Shown here: piece after piece, positions 52,725 through 62,005 of the stretch
Layout of the letters: each line of letters begins with the position of its first letter
Position numbering within the stretch: position 1 is the stretch's first letter
From: Endozoicomonas sp. OPT23
GTDB lineage: Bacteria; Pseudomonadota; Gammaproteobacteria; Pseudomonadales; Endozoicomonadaceae
Length of the DNA: 64,000 nucleotides
NCBI RefSeq assembly: GCF_009653635.1
Contig: NZ_PPFD01000001.1
Location: 311,410-375,409 of the forward strand
Direction: 5' to 3'
The notes under the pieces: generated by a model
Told to the model about the DNA's origin: nothing
The model's database searches: none
What the model saw: the letters and a program-made list of their open reading frames with translations, nothing else
Position numbers and translations under genes: made by a program

Positions 52725-54236
52725 ATGTCAGATGTAGAAATACTGGCCGTCACAGGCCTGAGTAAAAGCTTCCCCGGTGTTAAAGCGTTAAATGATGTTT
52801 CACTGTCGCTAAGGGAAGGGGAAGTGCATGCCTTGATGGGAGGCAATGGAGCAGGTAAATCAACCCTGATCAAGTGCCTTACCGGTTTTTATTCCAGCGA
52901 CAGTGGCAAAGTATTCCTGGCTGGAAAAGACATAAGCAGTCTGAAACCGGATCAGATTCAGACTTGCGGTATCAGTACCGTTCACCAGGAAGTGAATCTG
53001 ATTCCAACGCTCTCTGTAGCGGAAAATATTTTTCTTGGCAGGCAGCCAAAGATTCGTGGTCGAATCGACTGGAAAACGATGAACAGTAAGGCCAGAGCAG
53101 TATTGGCAAGGCTAAATCTTGATATTGATGTGACGCAGATGTTGTCCAGCTACTCCATTGCCATTCAACAAATGGTGGCTATTGCCCGTGGTGTGGACAT
53201 GTCTGCCAGAGTTTTGATTCTCGATGAGCCGACTTCCAGTCTTGACCTGAAAGAAGTAGAACAGCTTTTTTCTGTTATGCGTCGGCTCACCGCGGAAGGC
53301 ACAGCCATTGTTTTTGTTACTCACTTTCTTGATCAGGTTTATGCCATTAGTAACCGGATCAGTGTCTTGAGAAACGGTCATTACATTGGTACTTACGAAA
53401 AGGCAGATCTTCCTCAGAATGCCCTTATCAGCAAAATGCTGGGCAAGACAATCAGTGATAAAACAGATTCATCCACCAAAAAACAAAGTCAGGATCAGGA
53501 TGAAAAAGAGGTTTATCTGACAGCCAGCGGTATTGGCAAGTCCGGCTATATCGAACCTATCGATCTTAAAGTACATCAGGGCGAAGTCATCGGTCTGGCA
53601 GGGTTATTAGGTTCTGGTCGTTCTGAAATTGCCAAACTGCTGTTTGGTGTTGTGCAGCCCGACACTGGAAGACTGTATGTTCAGGGAACGGAACAACTGT
53701 TTTCATCTCCACGGAAGGCTATTCAACAGGGTTTGGCCTTTTGCCCGGAAGATAGGAAAAAAGAAGGTCTGATTGGCGAATTATCGGTTAAGGAAAATAT
53801 CATTCTGGCACTCCAGGCCAAACGTGGTTGGTATAGAGCTTTGACTGGTGTACAGCAGGAAAAGATAGCCAAAGATTTTATCAAATCTCTGAAGATTGTA
53901 ACGTCTGACCTCAATAAACCCGTCAAAGAACTCAGTGGCGGCAATCAGCAGAAAGTAGTTCTGGCGCGCTGGCTCGCATCGGCCCCGTCATTCCTGATAT
54001 TGGACGAACCCACCCGTGGGGTGGATATTGGTGCTCATCAGGAGATTGTTCGAATTATCAAAGGCCTGAGTAAACAGGGGCTTGCCATTATGGTGATTGC
54101 CTCGGAGTTGGAAGAGGTTGTTGATATCAGTGATCGGGTCATTGTCTTGAAAGACAGAAAACAAATAAAAGAGTTGTCCGGTGATGAAATTTCCGAAGCT
54201 AATGTGCTCTCTTCAATTGCTGAGGGGGCTTTATGA
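52725..54236 (+). CDS. ytfR: Sugar ABC transporter ATPase, YtfR-like
   Basis: Energy-giving subunit with two fused nucleotide-binding domains, 503 residues. First domain: Walker A LMGGNGAGKSTLIKCL, Walker B RVLILDEPTSSLD. Second domain: the altered Walker A GLAGLLGSGRSEIAKLL usual in RbsA-type proteins, signature LSGGNQQKVVLARWLA, Walker B FLILDEPTRGVDIG. AGGG stands seven bases before the ATG. The stop overlaps the start of ytfT by four bases (ATGA), so translation is coupled. Confidence 0.93.
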   Translation: MSDVEILAVTGLSKSFPGVKALNDVSLSLREGEVHALMGGNGAGKSTLIKCLTGFYSSDSGKVFLAGKDISSLKPDQIQTCGISTVHQEVNLIPTLSVAENIFLGRQPKIRGRIDWKTMNSKARAVLARLNLDIDVTQMLSSYSIAIQQMVAIARGVDMSARVLILDEPTSSLDLKEVEQLFSVMRRLTAEGTAIVFVTHFLDQVYAISNRISVLRNGHYIGTYEKADLPQNALISKMLGKTISDKTDSSTKKQSQDQDEKEVYLTASGIGKSGYIEPIDLKVHQGEVIGLAGLLGSGRSEIAKLLFGVVQPDTGRLYVQGTEQLFSSPRKAIQQGLAFCPEDRKKEGLIGELSVKENIILALQAKRGWYRALTGVQQEKIAKDFIKSLKIVTSDLNKPVKELSGGNQQKVVLARWLASAPSFLILDEPTRGVDIGAHQEIVRIIKGLSKQGLAIMVIASELEEVVDISDRVIVLKDRKQIKELSGDEISEANVLSSIAEGAL

Positions 54237-55273
54237 TTACTGACAGTATTTCAGTTCCTCGAGAAGATAGATTATCTGCAATACGAACATCAAAACTGTT
54301 CTGGCCGCTGGCTGCACTGGCTCTACTGTTGTCGTTTAACTTAATAACAGATCCTTCATTCTTTGCGATTGAATACAAGAATGGCGTCTTTTTTGGAAGT
54401 TTGATTGATATCCTGAACCGGGCCGCTCCAGTCGCATTACTGGCATTGGGTATGACATTAGTGATTGCCACTGGTGGTATAGATCTTTCGGTCGGTTCAA
54501 TCATGGCTATCGCTGGAGCAACCAGCGCCTGGCTGATCAGTCATGAAGTGGTTAACTCTTTATGGCTCATCCTGGCCATTAGTTTGGGTGTGTCCCTGCT
54601 GGCAGGTTTGTGGAATGGTCTTCTTGTTACGGCTCTTGGCATTCAGCCAATAATAGCGACTTTGATATTAATGGTGGCAGGTCGTGGTATTGCTCAGTTG
54701 ATTACCAACGGTCAGGTTCTGACTTTCAGCCATGAAGGTTTTGAAATGATTGGAGGCGGGGCATTTCTGGGGCTGCCACTGTCAATATCTATCGTGATTT
54801 GCAGCTATGCATTAGCTTTATTACTTTTGAGAAAAACAGCACTGGGTTTGTTTATCGAGTCAATTGGTTCGAACCCTATAGCGAGTCATTACACCGGCAT
54901 TCGCAGTAATCTGGTGAAGTTTTCTGTTTATGGTGTATGCGGAGTTGCTGCAGGGTTAGCGGGTCTTATTCTGACTTCTGATATTCAGGGGGCTGATGCG
55001 AACAACGTTGGGCTCTGGTCTGAGCTGGATGCGATCCTAGCTGTAGTGATTGGTGGTACAGCATTAACAGGAGGTCGCTTTTCATTGTCGACCACTCTGG
55101 TTGGTGTGGTGATTCTGCAGACACTGACTACAACTATTTTGACTCATGGTTTGCCCGTTCAATACACGCTGATTGTTAAATCCGCTGTCGTCATTATTGT
55201 CATGTTGCTTATGTCGGCTGAATTCCGTCATCAAATGAAGTCGCTGTTTCAGAGAGGTCAGAGAAGTGAATAA
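54233..55273 (+). CDS. ytfT: Sugar ABC transporter permease, YtfT-like
   Basis: 346 residues, eight to ten membrane helices of the RbsC family. Family marks: RAAPVALLALGMTLVIATGG, IDLSVGSIMAIAGATSAWL, LGIQPIIATLILMVAGRGIA, and AVVIGGTALTGGRFSLSTT. Overlaps ytfR by four and yjfF by eight bases, and so belongs to the same transcript. Forms the channel together with YjfF. Confidence 0.92.
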   Translation: MITDSISVPREDRLSAIRTSKLFWPLAALALLLSFNLITDPSFFAIEYKNGVFFGSLIDILNRAAPVALLALGMTLVIATGGIDLSVGSIMAIAGATSAWLISHEVVNSLWLILAISLGVSLLAGLWNGLLVTALGIQPIIATLILMVAGRGIAQLITNGQVLTFSHEGFEMIGGGAFLGLPLSISIVICSYALALLLLRKTALGLFIESIGSNPIASHYTGIRSNLVKFSVYGVCGVAAGLAGLILTSDIQGADANNVGLWSELDAILAVVIGGTALTGGRFSLSTTLVGVVILQTLTTTILTHGLPVQYTLIVKSAVVIIVMLLMSAEFRHQMKSLFQRGQRSE

Positions 55274-56255
55274 TAAATACATACCTCTTGCTGCCACTAT
55301 TTTTGTTTTCATGGCTCTGTTTGGTTTTGGTTCGGCTCAGTTTGATTCATTCTTCTCCATGAGAGTGTTTACTAATCTGTTTACCGATAATGCTTTTCTG
55401 GCGATTACAGCGATTGGCATGACTTTTGTCATTCTGTCCGGTGGTATAGACCTTTCTGTAGGTTCCATGATCGCCTGTGTAGGCGTCGCTACAGCTGTTT
55501 TGATTGAACATTATCAGCTGCATCCACTGGTGGTATTTCCGATCATTCTGATCTGCGCAACATTGTTCGGTAGCTTTATGGGGTTCCTGATCGAGAAGTA
55601 TGATCTGCCACCGTTTATTGTGACATTGGCAGGTATGTTCTTTTTAAGAGGCCTGTCGTTTGTTATCAGTATTGAGTCGATTCCCATCACTCACTCTTTC
55701 TATGACAGCATTGCTGATTTTTATATTCCTCTGCCTGGGAATGGCAGCTTAACAGTGAGCACTCTGATACTGCTGACAGTACTGGCGGGCGCTGTTTATA
55801 TCGCACATTACACCCGTATTGGCAGGAATATATATGCGGTGGGAGGCAATGAGCAGTCTGCAGCCTTACTGGGGGTGCCTGTTGGAAGAACCAAACTGTT
55901 TGTTTACTCAGCCAATAGTTTTCTGGCTGCGCTCGCTGGAATAGTATTCACATTCTATACCTTCTCTGGTTATTCATTGGCAGCAATGGGGCTGGAATTG
56001 GACGCAATTGCCTCGGTAGTGATTGGTGGAACCCTGCTTTCAGGTGGTGTCGGATACGTTGTTGGTACGATATTCGGAGTTCTTATTCAGGGAGTGATTC
56101 AGACGATTATCAGTTTTGATGGAACTCTGAACAGTTGGTGGACCAAAATATTTATAGGACTACTGTTGTTTATATTCATTTCCCTGCAGAGGTTGATATC
56201 ATCAGGGCTTCTCTTGAAATGGTGGCCTTCTGATAAGAAGCCATTGGTAAACTGA
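55266..56255 (+). CDS. yjfF: Second sugar ABC transporter permease, YjfF-like
   Basis: 329 residues, RbsC family. The start is GTG 55266 with GAGG eight bases before it, inside the end of ytfT. Marks: AITAIGMTFVILSGGIDLSV, DLPPFIVTLAGMFFLRGLSF, ARTNLFV-like stretch VGRTKLFVYSANSFLAALAG, ASVVIGGTLLSGGVGYVVGT. Two different permeases in one importer are a special feature of the YtfT-YjfF system. Confidence 0.92.
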   Translation: MNNKYIPLAATIFVFMALFGFGSAQFDSFFSMRVFTNLFTDNAFLAITAIGMTFVILSGGIDLSVGSMIACVGVATAVLIEHYQLHPLVVFPIILICATLFGSFMGFLIEKYDLPPFIVTLAGMFFLRGLSFVISIESIPITHSFYDSIADFYIPLPGNGSLTVSTLILLTVLAGAVYIAHYTRIGRNIYAVGGNEQSAALLGVPVGRTKLFVYSANSFLAALAGIVFTFYTFSGYSLAAMGLELDAIASVVIGGTLLSGGVGYVVGTIFGVLIQGVIQTIISFDGTLNSWWTKIFIGLLLFIFISLQRLISSGLLLKWWPSDKKPLVN

Positions 56256-56273
56256 TCAGGCTTTGTATTCAAG

Positions 56274-57494
56274 ATGTTTGACTATAAGAAGAATAACAAG
56301 GTCGACATTAGTACGCTGTTGGAGCGACCAAAAGTCATAGCGCTTCTGCTCAGCCCCAAGCTATCTGCTCACTGCCAGATTATGAGAGGCTTCAGTGACT
56401 ACATGAAAGAACACGACTGCGACTGGTCGATTGTTCTCCATCATGAACTCAAATTAAGGAAAAATGACGTAGTTGATCTCTGGTTTGATGGCATCGTAGC
56501 TGACTATAACAATGAGCAAATCAGGAAATTTCTGGAAAAACGGGACATGCCCGTTGTAGGTCTGACCAGTGGTAGGGACAAACAACGTGGCGAATTTTCT
56601 CACCCGATTGTGACGATAGATAATGAAAAAGCGACTCGTATGGCCTTTGAACACCTGGCTGGAAAGGGACATACGACTATTGCTTATTATGGTCTGCAGG
56701 ATGATGAGAGTAGTTTCTGGTCCAGAACTCGACTTGATAGCTACCGCAGTCTTTGCCAGAAAGCAGGCGCTAAATCATATGTTTATGAAGGCACTCAGCC
56801 GACCTTTTCAGCCTGGCTGGAAGAAACCGAGAAACTGAGACTCTGGATTGATGCCTTGCCTAAACCCTGCGGAATTATTGTCTCGAGTGATATCAGAGCC
56901 AGAACGTTAATTGGTGTCTGCGAATCCAATCAAACGATTGTTCCCGATGAAGTTTCCATTGTTAGCATTGGTGATATGGAAGTGGGTGAGTTTTTCCATA
57001 AAACAGCGCTGTCTTCTGTTGATCCGAACTGGGTAATGGCCGGGTACCTGGCCGCAGAGATGGTTAATCGTACTCTTTTGGCGCAGGAAGTACCGAGAAT
57101 AAGTGTTTCTCAGCCAGAAGTGATTGATGAGCGCAGCAGTTCTGATTTTCGTTCAGTAGAAGATCGTTTCGTGCTCAAAGCACTGCATTTTGTACGACTG
57201 AATGCTTGTAAAGGTATTAAGGTTCAGCAGGTTGTGGACTACACCGGATGCTCCAGAACACTTTTAGAGTCCCGTTTTAAAGAGCAAGTGGGGCACTCAA
57301 TTCATCAGGAAATCCATACTTTGAAGCTGGAAAAGGCCAAAGAGTTGTTGATTGAAACAGAGCTTTCAGTCAAAGAAGTTGCAAAACAAACAGGCTATCC
57401 ATCATTTCATTATCTCTACGGGTTGTTTAAAAAAGAATTGGGAGAGACGCCTTCATCGTTCAGAGAAAAAAACAGAATAGGAATTGAGCTATAA
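56274..57494 (+). CDS. XylR-like AraC-family regulator with sugar-binding domain
   Basis: 406 residues. The N-terminal two thirds form a LacI/periplasmic-binding-type sensor (IALLLSPKLSAHCQIMRGFS, WFDGIVADYNN, HLAGKGHTTIAYYGL, IIVSSDIRARTLIGVCE). The C-terminal third is an AraC HTH pair (NACKGIKVQQVVDYTGCSRT, RFKEQVGHSIHQEIHTLKLE, EVAKQTGYPSFHYLYGLFKK). This layout and many residues match E. coli XylR. It follows yjfF by 18 bases and is followed by a terminator. Because it sits in a YtfQRT-YjfF operon, the effector is more likely a furanose than xylose; this is inference. Confidence 0.88.
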   Translation: MFDYKKNNKVDISTLLERPKVIALLLSPKLSAHCQIMRGFSDYMKEHDCDWSIVLHHELKLRKNDVVDLWFDGIVADYNNEQIRKFLEKRDMPVVGLTSGRDKQRGEFSHPIVTIDNEKATRMAFEHLAGKGHTTIAYYGLQDDESSFWSRTRLDSYRSLCQKAGAKSYVYEGTQPTFSAWLEETEKLRLWIDALPKPCGIIVSSDIRARTLIGVCESNQTIVPDEVSIVSIGDMEVGEFFHKTALSSVDPNWVMAGYLAAEMVNRTLLAQEVPRISVSQPEVIDERSSSDFRSVEDRFVLKALHFVRLNACKGIKVQQVVDYTGCSRTLLESRFKEQVGHSIHQEIHTLKLEKAKELLIETELSVKEVAKQTGYPSFHYLYGLFKKELGETPSSFREKNRIGIEL

Positions 57495-57533
57495 GTCAGT
57501 AAAAAGAAGTACCACGAACATGCTTTTTATATT

Positions 57534-57563
57534 GCCTCTTTATTGTTGAATAAAGGGGCTTTT
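57534..57563 (+). terminator. Terminator of the importer-regulator operon
   Basis: GCCTCTTTATT-gttg-AATAAAGGGGC (one T:G wobble) with TTTT following, 39 bases after the regulator stop. The remaining bases up to the porin are A/T rich and should hold its promoter. Confidence 0.75.
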
Positions 57564-57714
57564 GTGATTTCTTTTATTTATAAAAACTCTTTAAAAATCA
57601 TAAGGATATGTTAAAAAAGTAAATTGAAAGCAAAGCTTTGACTGAATACTCTGAGAGTGACTGGCAGCAGTAAAGCCTGATTAAAAACAATAAAATTGCC
57701 ACACGGTTACTCAC

Positions 57715-58713
57715 ATGAATAAAAAAACTCTTTTGGCCGGATCTATTGCTCTGGCTCTGTCTTCATCTGTTTTTGCTGATCTCAGTCTGGATGCCAGTCT
57801 GGAGCTCAATACTGATATGGTCGACACATCCCTGGAAAGTGCTGAATACAAGCAAAGTGGCTTTGTAGAGCTGGGTGCAACAGCGCGACGTGAAATGAAT
57901 GACTACTTTATTGCTGCGAAAGGCGCTTTCAGAATAAAAACCAGTGATTCCATGGAGGTTCGGGATGCTTATATACAGCTTGGTAACAGTGCATGGGATG
58001 TTCAGGCGGGCAGGTTTGAAGCAGTAAACCTGTTTCCTCTCGGTAAAGACACAATGGTAGAGCATGCTGGTGGTTCAGAAGTTTCTGTCTATGAAGCCAA
58101 CAATGTTCGTGGTCGTCTGGGTAAAAATGATTCAGGGCAGGTAGCTCTTCACGTCAATGCTACTGAAAATCTTAAGTTTGAATTGGCTACAGCCTTTGGT
58201 GACTTTGAAGGTGGAGATGACGTGGATAAACAGGCGTTTACAGGTGTGCGCCCTGCTTTAATGTGGTCTTCAGACGTTGTTAACCTGACGCTTGGTTATG
58301 AGCAGGTTAAATATGATAAAGAGACCACAACTAACGGTGTGGCGACGAAAGGCAAAGTTAATAAAAATGGTTTTGGTGCCAATGCCAACTTCAATGTAAG
58401 CGGTGCTGGTGTAAACCTGAGTCTTGCTCAGAGCAAAGACAAAGAGTCTAAAGACAAGGTTAATAGCTATGCCATTAACGTAACCTATGGTGATTTTGGT
58501 GCTGGTTACATTCACTCCAAGACAGACTTTGATGCAGCAGCTTCCAAAGATACCAAGGTAGGGACTACCTACGCAGCTTATACTATGCCTTTACTGGGAA
58601 TTGAAGGCGCTTCTGCCACAGTAGCGGGGTCTTATTCTACAGCCAGCGATGTAACAGAGGCCGTGAGTGATAAGACTACCGCCTTGCGTCTTCGGTTGAA
58701 CTATACCTTCTAA
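57715..58713 (+). CDS. Outer-membrane porin, probably for sugars
   Basis: 332 residues: signal peptide (MNKKTLLAGSIALALSSSVF, cut at FA-DL), then alternating beta strands and a C-terminal aromatic end (LRLRLNYTF) that marks beta-barrel outer-membrane proteins. Asp/Lys-rich loops and the stretch AYIQLGNSAWDVQAGRFEAV resemble carbohydrate porins. It lies between the importer operon and the secreted glycosidase, so it probably lets the released sugar through the outer membrane. Specificity is not visible. Confidence 0.82.
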   Translation: MNKKTLLAGSIALALSSSVFADLSLDASLELNTDMVDTSLESAEYKQSGFVELGATARREMNDYFIAAKGAFRIKTSDSMEVRDAYIQLGNSAWDVQAGRFEAVNLFPLGKDTMVEHAGGSEVSVYEANNVRGRLGKNDSGQVALHVNATENLKFELATAFGDFEGGDDVDKQAFTGVRPALMWSSDVVNLTLGYEQVKYDKETTTNGVATKGKVNKNGFGANANFNVSGAGVNLSLAQSKDKESKDKVNSYAINVTYGDFGAGYIHSKTDFDAAASKDTKVGTTYAAYTMPLLGIEGASATVAGSYSTASDVTEAVSDKTTALRLRLNYTF

Positions 58714-58730
58714 CAGTCTGTTGGAATGAG

Positions 58731-58768
58731 ACAGCGTCACCAGTCACAAACATGCCTGATGACGCTGT
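58731..58768. terminator. Inverted repeat between porin and next gene
   Basis: ACAGCGTCA (58731-58739) with TGACGCTGT (58760-58768), between the stops of two convergent genes; no T-run. Confidence 0.45.
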
Positions 58769-58774
58769 TCTGCT

Positions 58775-59302
58775 CTAAAGATCCATATCGCTGCATTCGG
58801 AACATACAGACATTTCTACCTTCTCAATGAAGGCTGTACGGGTCGGGGTAAAGTCGTTAGAAACACTGAGCCGCTTCATAACCCTTACATCATACTGCGT
58901 AGGGTATTCATGCTGTATTGATTGGGCCTTCTGACACTCATCGCCTGAGAATGAAGTACAGAAACTGAAGTCGTAAGTTGAAGAACGAACCAGTAAGACA
59001 GTTTCCTGTTGAAGGCACTGGCGATCTTCCGAGCCATTCAGGTTGTCATATTTGCTGCAAACATTTGCTTTCCCTCCATACAGCATGACTTCACCATCCT
59101 TGCCCTTGAAATGTTGAATTTCATCGACAGGTATTATGACCAGTCTGGTTTCTGCTCCTGTACTGCTTGTTGCAGTGAATGGAATGGTCGGTATGTCTGC
59201 TTTATAGAACTGACTGTCTTTTACATCCGACAAATTTGTGGCGCTGGCAGCACTGACTGTCATGAAAAGCAGTGAGGAAAGAGCTAATAGCTGTCGTATC
59301 AT
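58775..59302 (-). CDS. Hypothetical periplasmic protein, Cys-rich
   Basis: 175 residues. Signal peptide MIRQLLALSSLLFMTVSAAS with cut near SAT. The mature part has cysteines (NVCSKY, RQCLQQ, SFCTSF, DECQKA) and ends with a CxxC pair (VEMSVCSECSDMDL), which could hold a metal or a disulfide. No known domain. It is read divergently from the GH43 gene; the 280-base gap between them carries a TATAAT hexamer on the plus strand. Confidence 0.5.
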   Translation of the reverse strand: MIRQLLALSSLLFMTVSAASATNLSDVKDSQFYKADIPTIPFTATSSTGAETRLVIIPVDEIQHFKGKDGEVMLYGGKANVCSKYDNLNGSEDRQCLQQETVLLVRSSTYDFSFCTSFSGDECQKAQSIQHEYPTQYDVRVMKRLSVSNDFTPTRTAFIEKVEMSVCSECSDMDL

Positions 59303-59524
59303 GGATCATCTCCGTTATGTGGGGTGTGACATGACTTCGACAGATCAATAGAGAAAATAAGTGCGTTTTTTCCCAAGCATAATTACGCTTTTCTTTCGTT
59401 ATCAGACAGGGGTGGGCGACAGTAATACAAGGTAAAAAATGAACTACTTCATTGAGTAAAAAACTACTGAACAAGACCCCATGTTTCTTTTTTTTCCATC
59501 GACTTACTTTTTTTGTCAGATCTC

Positions 59525-59530
59525 TATAAT
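59525..59530 (+). promoter_or_regulatory. Candidate -10 element of the glycosidase gene
   Basis: A perfect TATAAT lies 55 bases before the chosen ATG of the glycosidase gene. No good -35 was found at 16-18 bases upstream, so the promoter may need an activator. The gap 59303-59582 holds nothing else clear. Confidence 0.35.
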
Positions 59531-59585
59531 TCTAAATAGCATTTGGTACTTTCTTATTGGATAAGAACAACAATAAGGAAGAGTG

Positions 59586-61949
59586 ATGATCAGGCACCTG
59601 AGAAAAAAACTGTTATTAGCACTGGTTTGCTGTCAAGCAGGCAGTGCCATAGCAGCTGAAACATGGGTATTTAATAGTTCGGGAAATGACGGTGAAATTG
59701 TTTACCCCGTCAGTATTGAAGAGACTTTTTCTCAGCAAACAGTAAGTTGGGATGAATTTAGTGGTAGCTGGGTTGTTGGAAGTGACTATTTAAAGCAATC
59801 AGACAGCGGTTCAGAGGGTGGAAAAAGAATTGCTGAAGGGACTGATTTCAGTGATTTTACACTTGAAACGACTTTAAAAATTATTGATACCAGTGCTAGT
59901 TATGGTAATGCCGGAGTGGTTTTCAGAGTGACCAATGCTTCTGATTCTGTTGATGGGCTTTTTGGGTACTATGTTGGCTTAAACGCACAAGGACATCTGG
60001 TTCTGGGTGAGATGAATAATAACTGGAAAGAGTTGCAACGCTCCAATACAGCTATTAACACCAACCAGGATTATCAGCTAAAAGTAGTAGCTCATGGAAC
60101 AGAAGCTAAAATCTACCTTGATGATGAACTGAAAATTACTGCGCAGATTTCCCAGCATACTTCAGGTGCCATCGGTCTTCGAACTTATAAAGCATCAGCG
60201 GGATATAAGTCTTTAAATGTAGAAAATGATGGTCAGGTGCTGCTCAGTTATCAGCCAGAGAGCATTTGGAGCAGTTATGGCGGCAACTGGGCTTTGACTG
60301 AAGATAGCTATGAGCAAACAGCTGGAGGAGGAACTGACTACGGACACAAGTCAATTCTTGCCGGGAGCAGGACAGATAACTTTACCTTTGGTGTAGATAT
60401 TACACCGTTAAGTTCGGCTCGTTCTGGAGCTAACAGTGGCGTGGTTTTCAGAGTTCAAAATCCAGCAGAAGGCGCTGATGCTCTTCAGGGATATTATGCA
60501 GGATTGGATAACCGAGGTCTGCTGGTATTAGGAAAGATGAACAACAACTGGCAGCAATTAGCTCAGTCTAGTATCAATGTCATCGAGAACCAAACCTACC
60601 GCCTGAAAGTTGAAGGTGATGGGCCTGTGATAAAAGTTTTTTTGGATGATCAGTTGCAATTGAGTGTCACAGATGCTGATTGGACAACTGGTGCTATAGG
60701 TCTGCGAACTCATATGGCAACGGCAAACTACGATAACCTCAGTTTGCAAGGAAGTTATACAGAAAATACAGCAGAAGCTGTACAAGACACAGCTTATTTG
60801 ATGGCTTACTTCAAAGGCAATAACCTTCCTAATGAAAAACTTTTCTATGCGAAAAGTCATGATGCTCTGAAATGGACAGCATTGAATAACGGTAATTATG
60901 TCTTTGATGCAAATAACTACAACGTTCGATTAAGAGATCCGTTTATTCAACGAGTTACCCATAATGGTGAAGAAAAATTCCATTTAGTTCATACGAAAGG
61001 TTGGGACAGTCAAGGTATCTATCACTGGGAGTCTGATGATCTACAGAATTGGACCGGTAGCTATATAGGCGTCATGGAGGGGACTTCCGCTCCTAATGCC
61101 TGGGCTCCTGAGTTTTTCTATGATGAAGACAGTGAACTGTTCTACGTATTCTGGACATCGAGAACCCCAAGACAAAATGGTGAAGGAGGCAGTAATGGTG
61201 AATCTCCAGATGGCTGGACAGAAAAAATCTGGTATACAACAACCAGTGACTGGCAGACATTTGCACCTTCCAGGGTTTATTTCTATCCCAATTTTGATGT
61301 TATTGATGCCAATATTCTCAAAATAAACGATCAATATCAGATGGTTTATAAAACAGAGTTTGGAGACCATGGAGACAGACATACACTACTGGCGACCTCA
61401 TCGAGTCTGAATCCAGAAATTGATGTGTTTACGGGTACTGATGACGTATTACCCAGCGTGAGAGGCGTAGAGGGACCTGAACAGTTTAAGGTCAATATAA
61501 ACGGCACTGATCGCTATTATCTCTATTATGACTTTTTCGCTAATGGTGGTTATTGGGGAGCAGCAAGTTCCGATGATGGCGAAAACTGGCAAACGCTACC
61601 TGTAGCGGATGTGAATTTTCCTTCAGGTGCAAGGCATGGCAGTGTAATAGGTATTTCATGGCAAGAATTGAATCAGTTGGGAGGAAGCGGAAAATCTCAA
61701 GGGTTGGTGACAAGCTTGGAAGTATCAGGTAGTGGTTTCAGCTTTGAATTGGGTGGAGTTCATAGCCAGACTCCAAGTTGCGGAAGTAATTCACGCTGGT
61801 ATATCAGCACAGCAAATACTAACGGGAATGCGCTGCTTACTTTGTTAGAGAGTGCCAGAAATCAATCCACTGAAGTTACTGTATATGGTCAGGGGCGCTG
61901 CTTGTATGGCCAGAGTATGGAAACACCTGGAAAGGTTACCATTGAATAA
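59586..61949 (+). CDS. Secreted GH43-like glycosidase with two N-terminal lectin-like domains
   Basis: 787 residues from ATG 59586 (AGGA six bases before; a GTG at 59583 is possible). Order: signal peptide (LLLALVCCQAGSAIA); two related beta-sandwich domains of the LamG/CBM66-like kind (about 44-213 and 219-390), each with the pattern GVVFRV and GAIGLRT; a five-bladed propeller (about 400-690) with the GH43 triad: D451 in RLRDPFIQRV, D574 in FDVIDANILK, E629 in GVEGPEQFKV. The last 85 residues form a separate small domain with C732 and C772. Placed beside a galactofuranose-type importer, a furanosidase (galactofuranosidase or arabinofuranosidase) is the likely role; this is inference. Confidence 0.82.
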   Translation: MIRHLRKKLLLALVCCQAGSAIAAETWVFNSSGNDGEIVYPVSIEETFSQQTVSWDEFSGSWVVGSDYLKQSDSGSEGGKRIAEGTDFSDFTLETTLKIIDTSASYGNAGVVFRVTNASDSVDGLFGYYVGLNAQGHLVLGEMNNNWKELQRSNTAINTNQDYQLKVVAHGTEAKIYLDDELKITAQISQHTSGAIGLRTYKASAGYKSLNVENDGQVLLSYQPESIWSSYGGNWALTEDSYEQTAGGGTDYGHKSILAGSRTDNFTFGVDITPLSSARSGANSGVVFRVQNPAEGADALQGYYAGLDNRGLLVLGKMNNNWQQLAQSSINVIENQTYRLKVEGDGPVIKVFLDDQLQLSVTDADWTTGAIGLRTHMATANYDNLSLQGSYTENTAEAVQDTAYLMAYFKGNNLPNEKLFYAKSHDALKWTALNNGNYVFDANNYNVRLRDPFIQRVTHNGEEKFHLVHTKGWDSQGIYHWESDDLQNWTGSYIGVMEGTSAPNAWAPEFFYDEDSELFYVFWTSRTPRQNGEGGSNGESPDGWTEKIWYTTTSDWQTFAPSRVYFYPNFDVIDANILKINDQYQMVYKTEFGDHGDRHTLLATSSSLNPEIDVFTGTDDVLPSVRGVEGPEQFKVNINGTDRYYLYYDFFANGGYWGAASSDDGENWQTLPVADVNFPSGARHGSVIGISWQELNQLGGSGKSQGLVTSLEVSGSGFSFELGGVHSQTPSCGSNSRWYISTANTNGNALLTLLESARNQSTEVTVYGQGRCLYGQSMETPGKVTIE

Positions 61950-61972
61950 ATTGAGTTTTTCCTGAAATAAGA

Positions 61973-61998
61973 GGCTGGCATGATTATTCGTGCCAGCC
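61973..61998. terminator. Hairpin between convergent genes
   Basis: GGCTGGCA-tgattattcg-TGCCAGCC, eight-base perfect arms, between the glycosidase stop and the permease stop. On the minus strand a TCTTATTT stretch follows, which suits termination of the permease gene. Confidence 0.6.
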
Positions 61999-62005
61999 CA
62001 AAACT

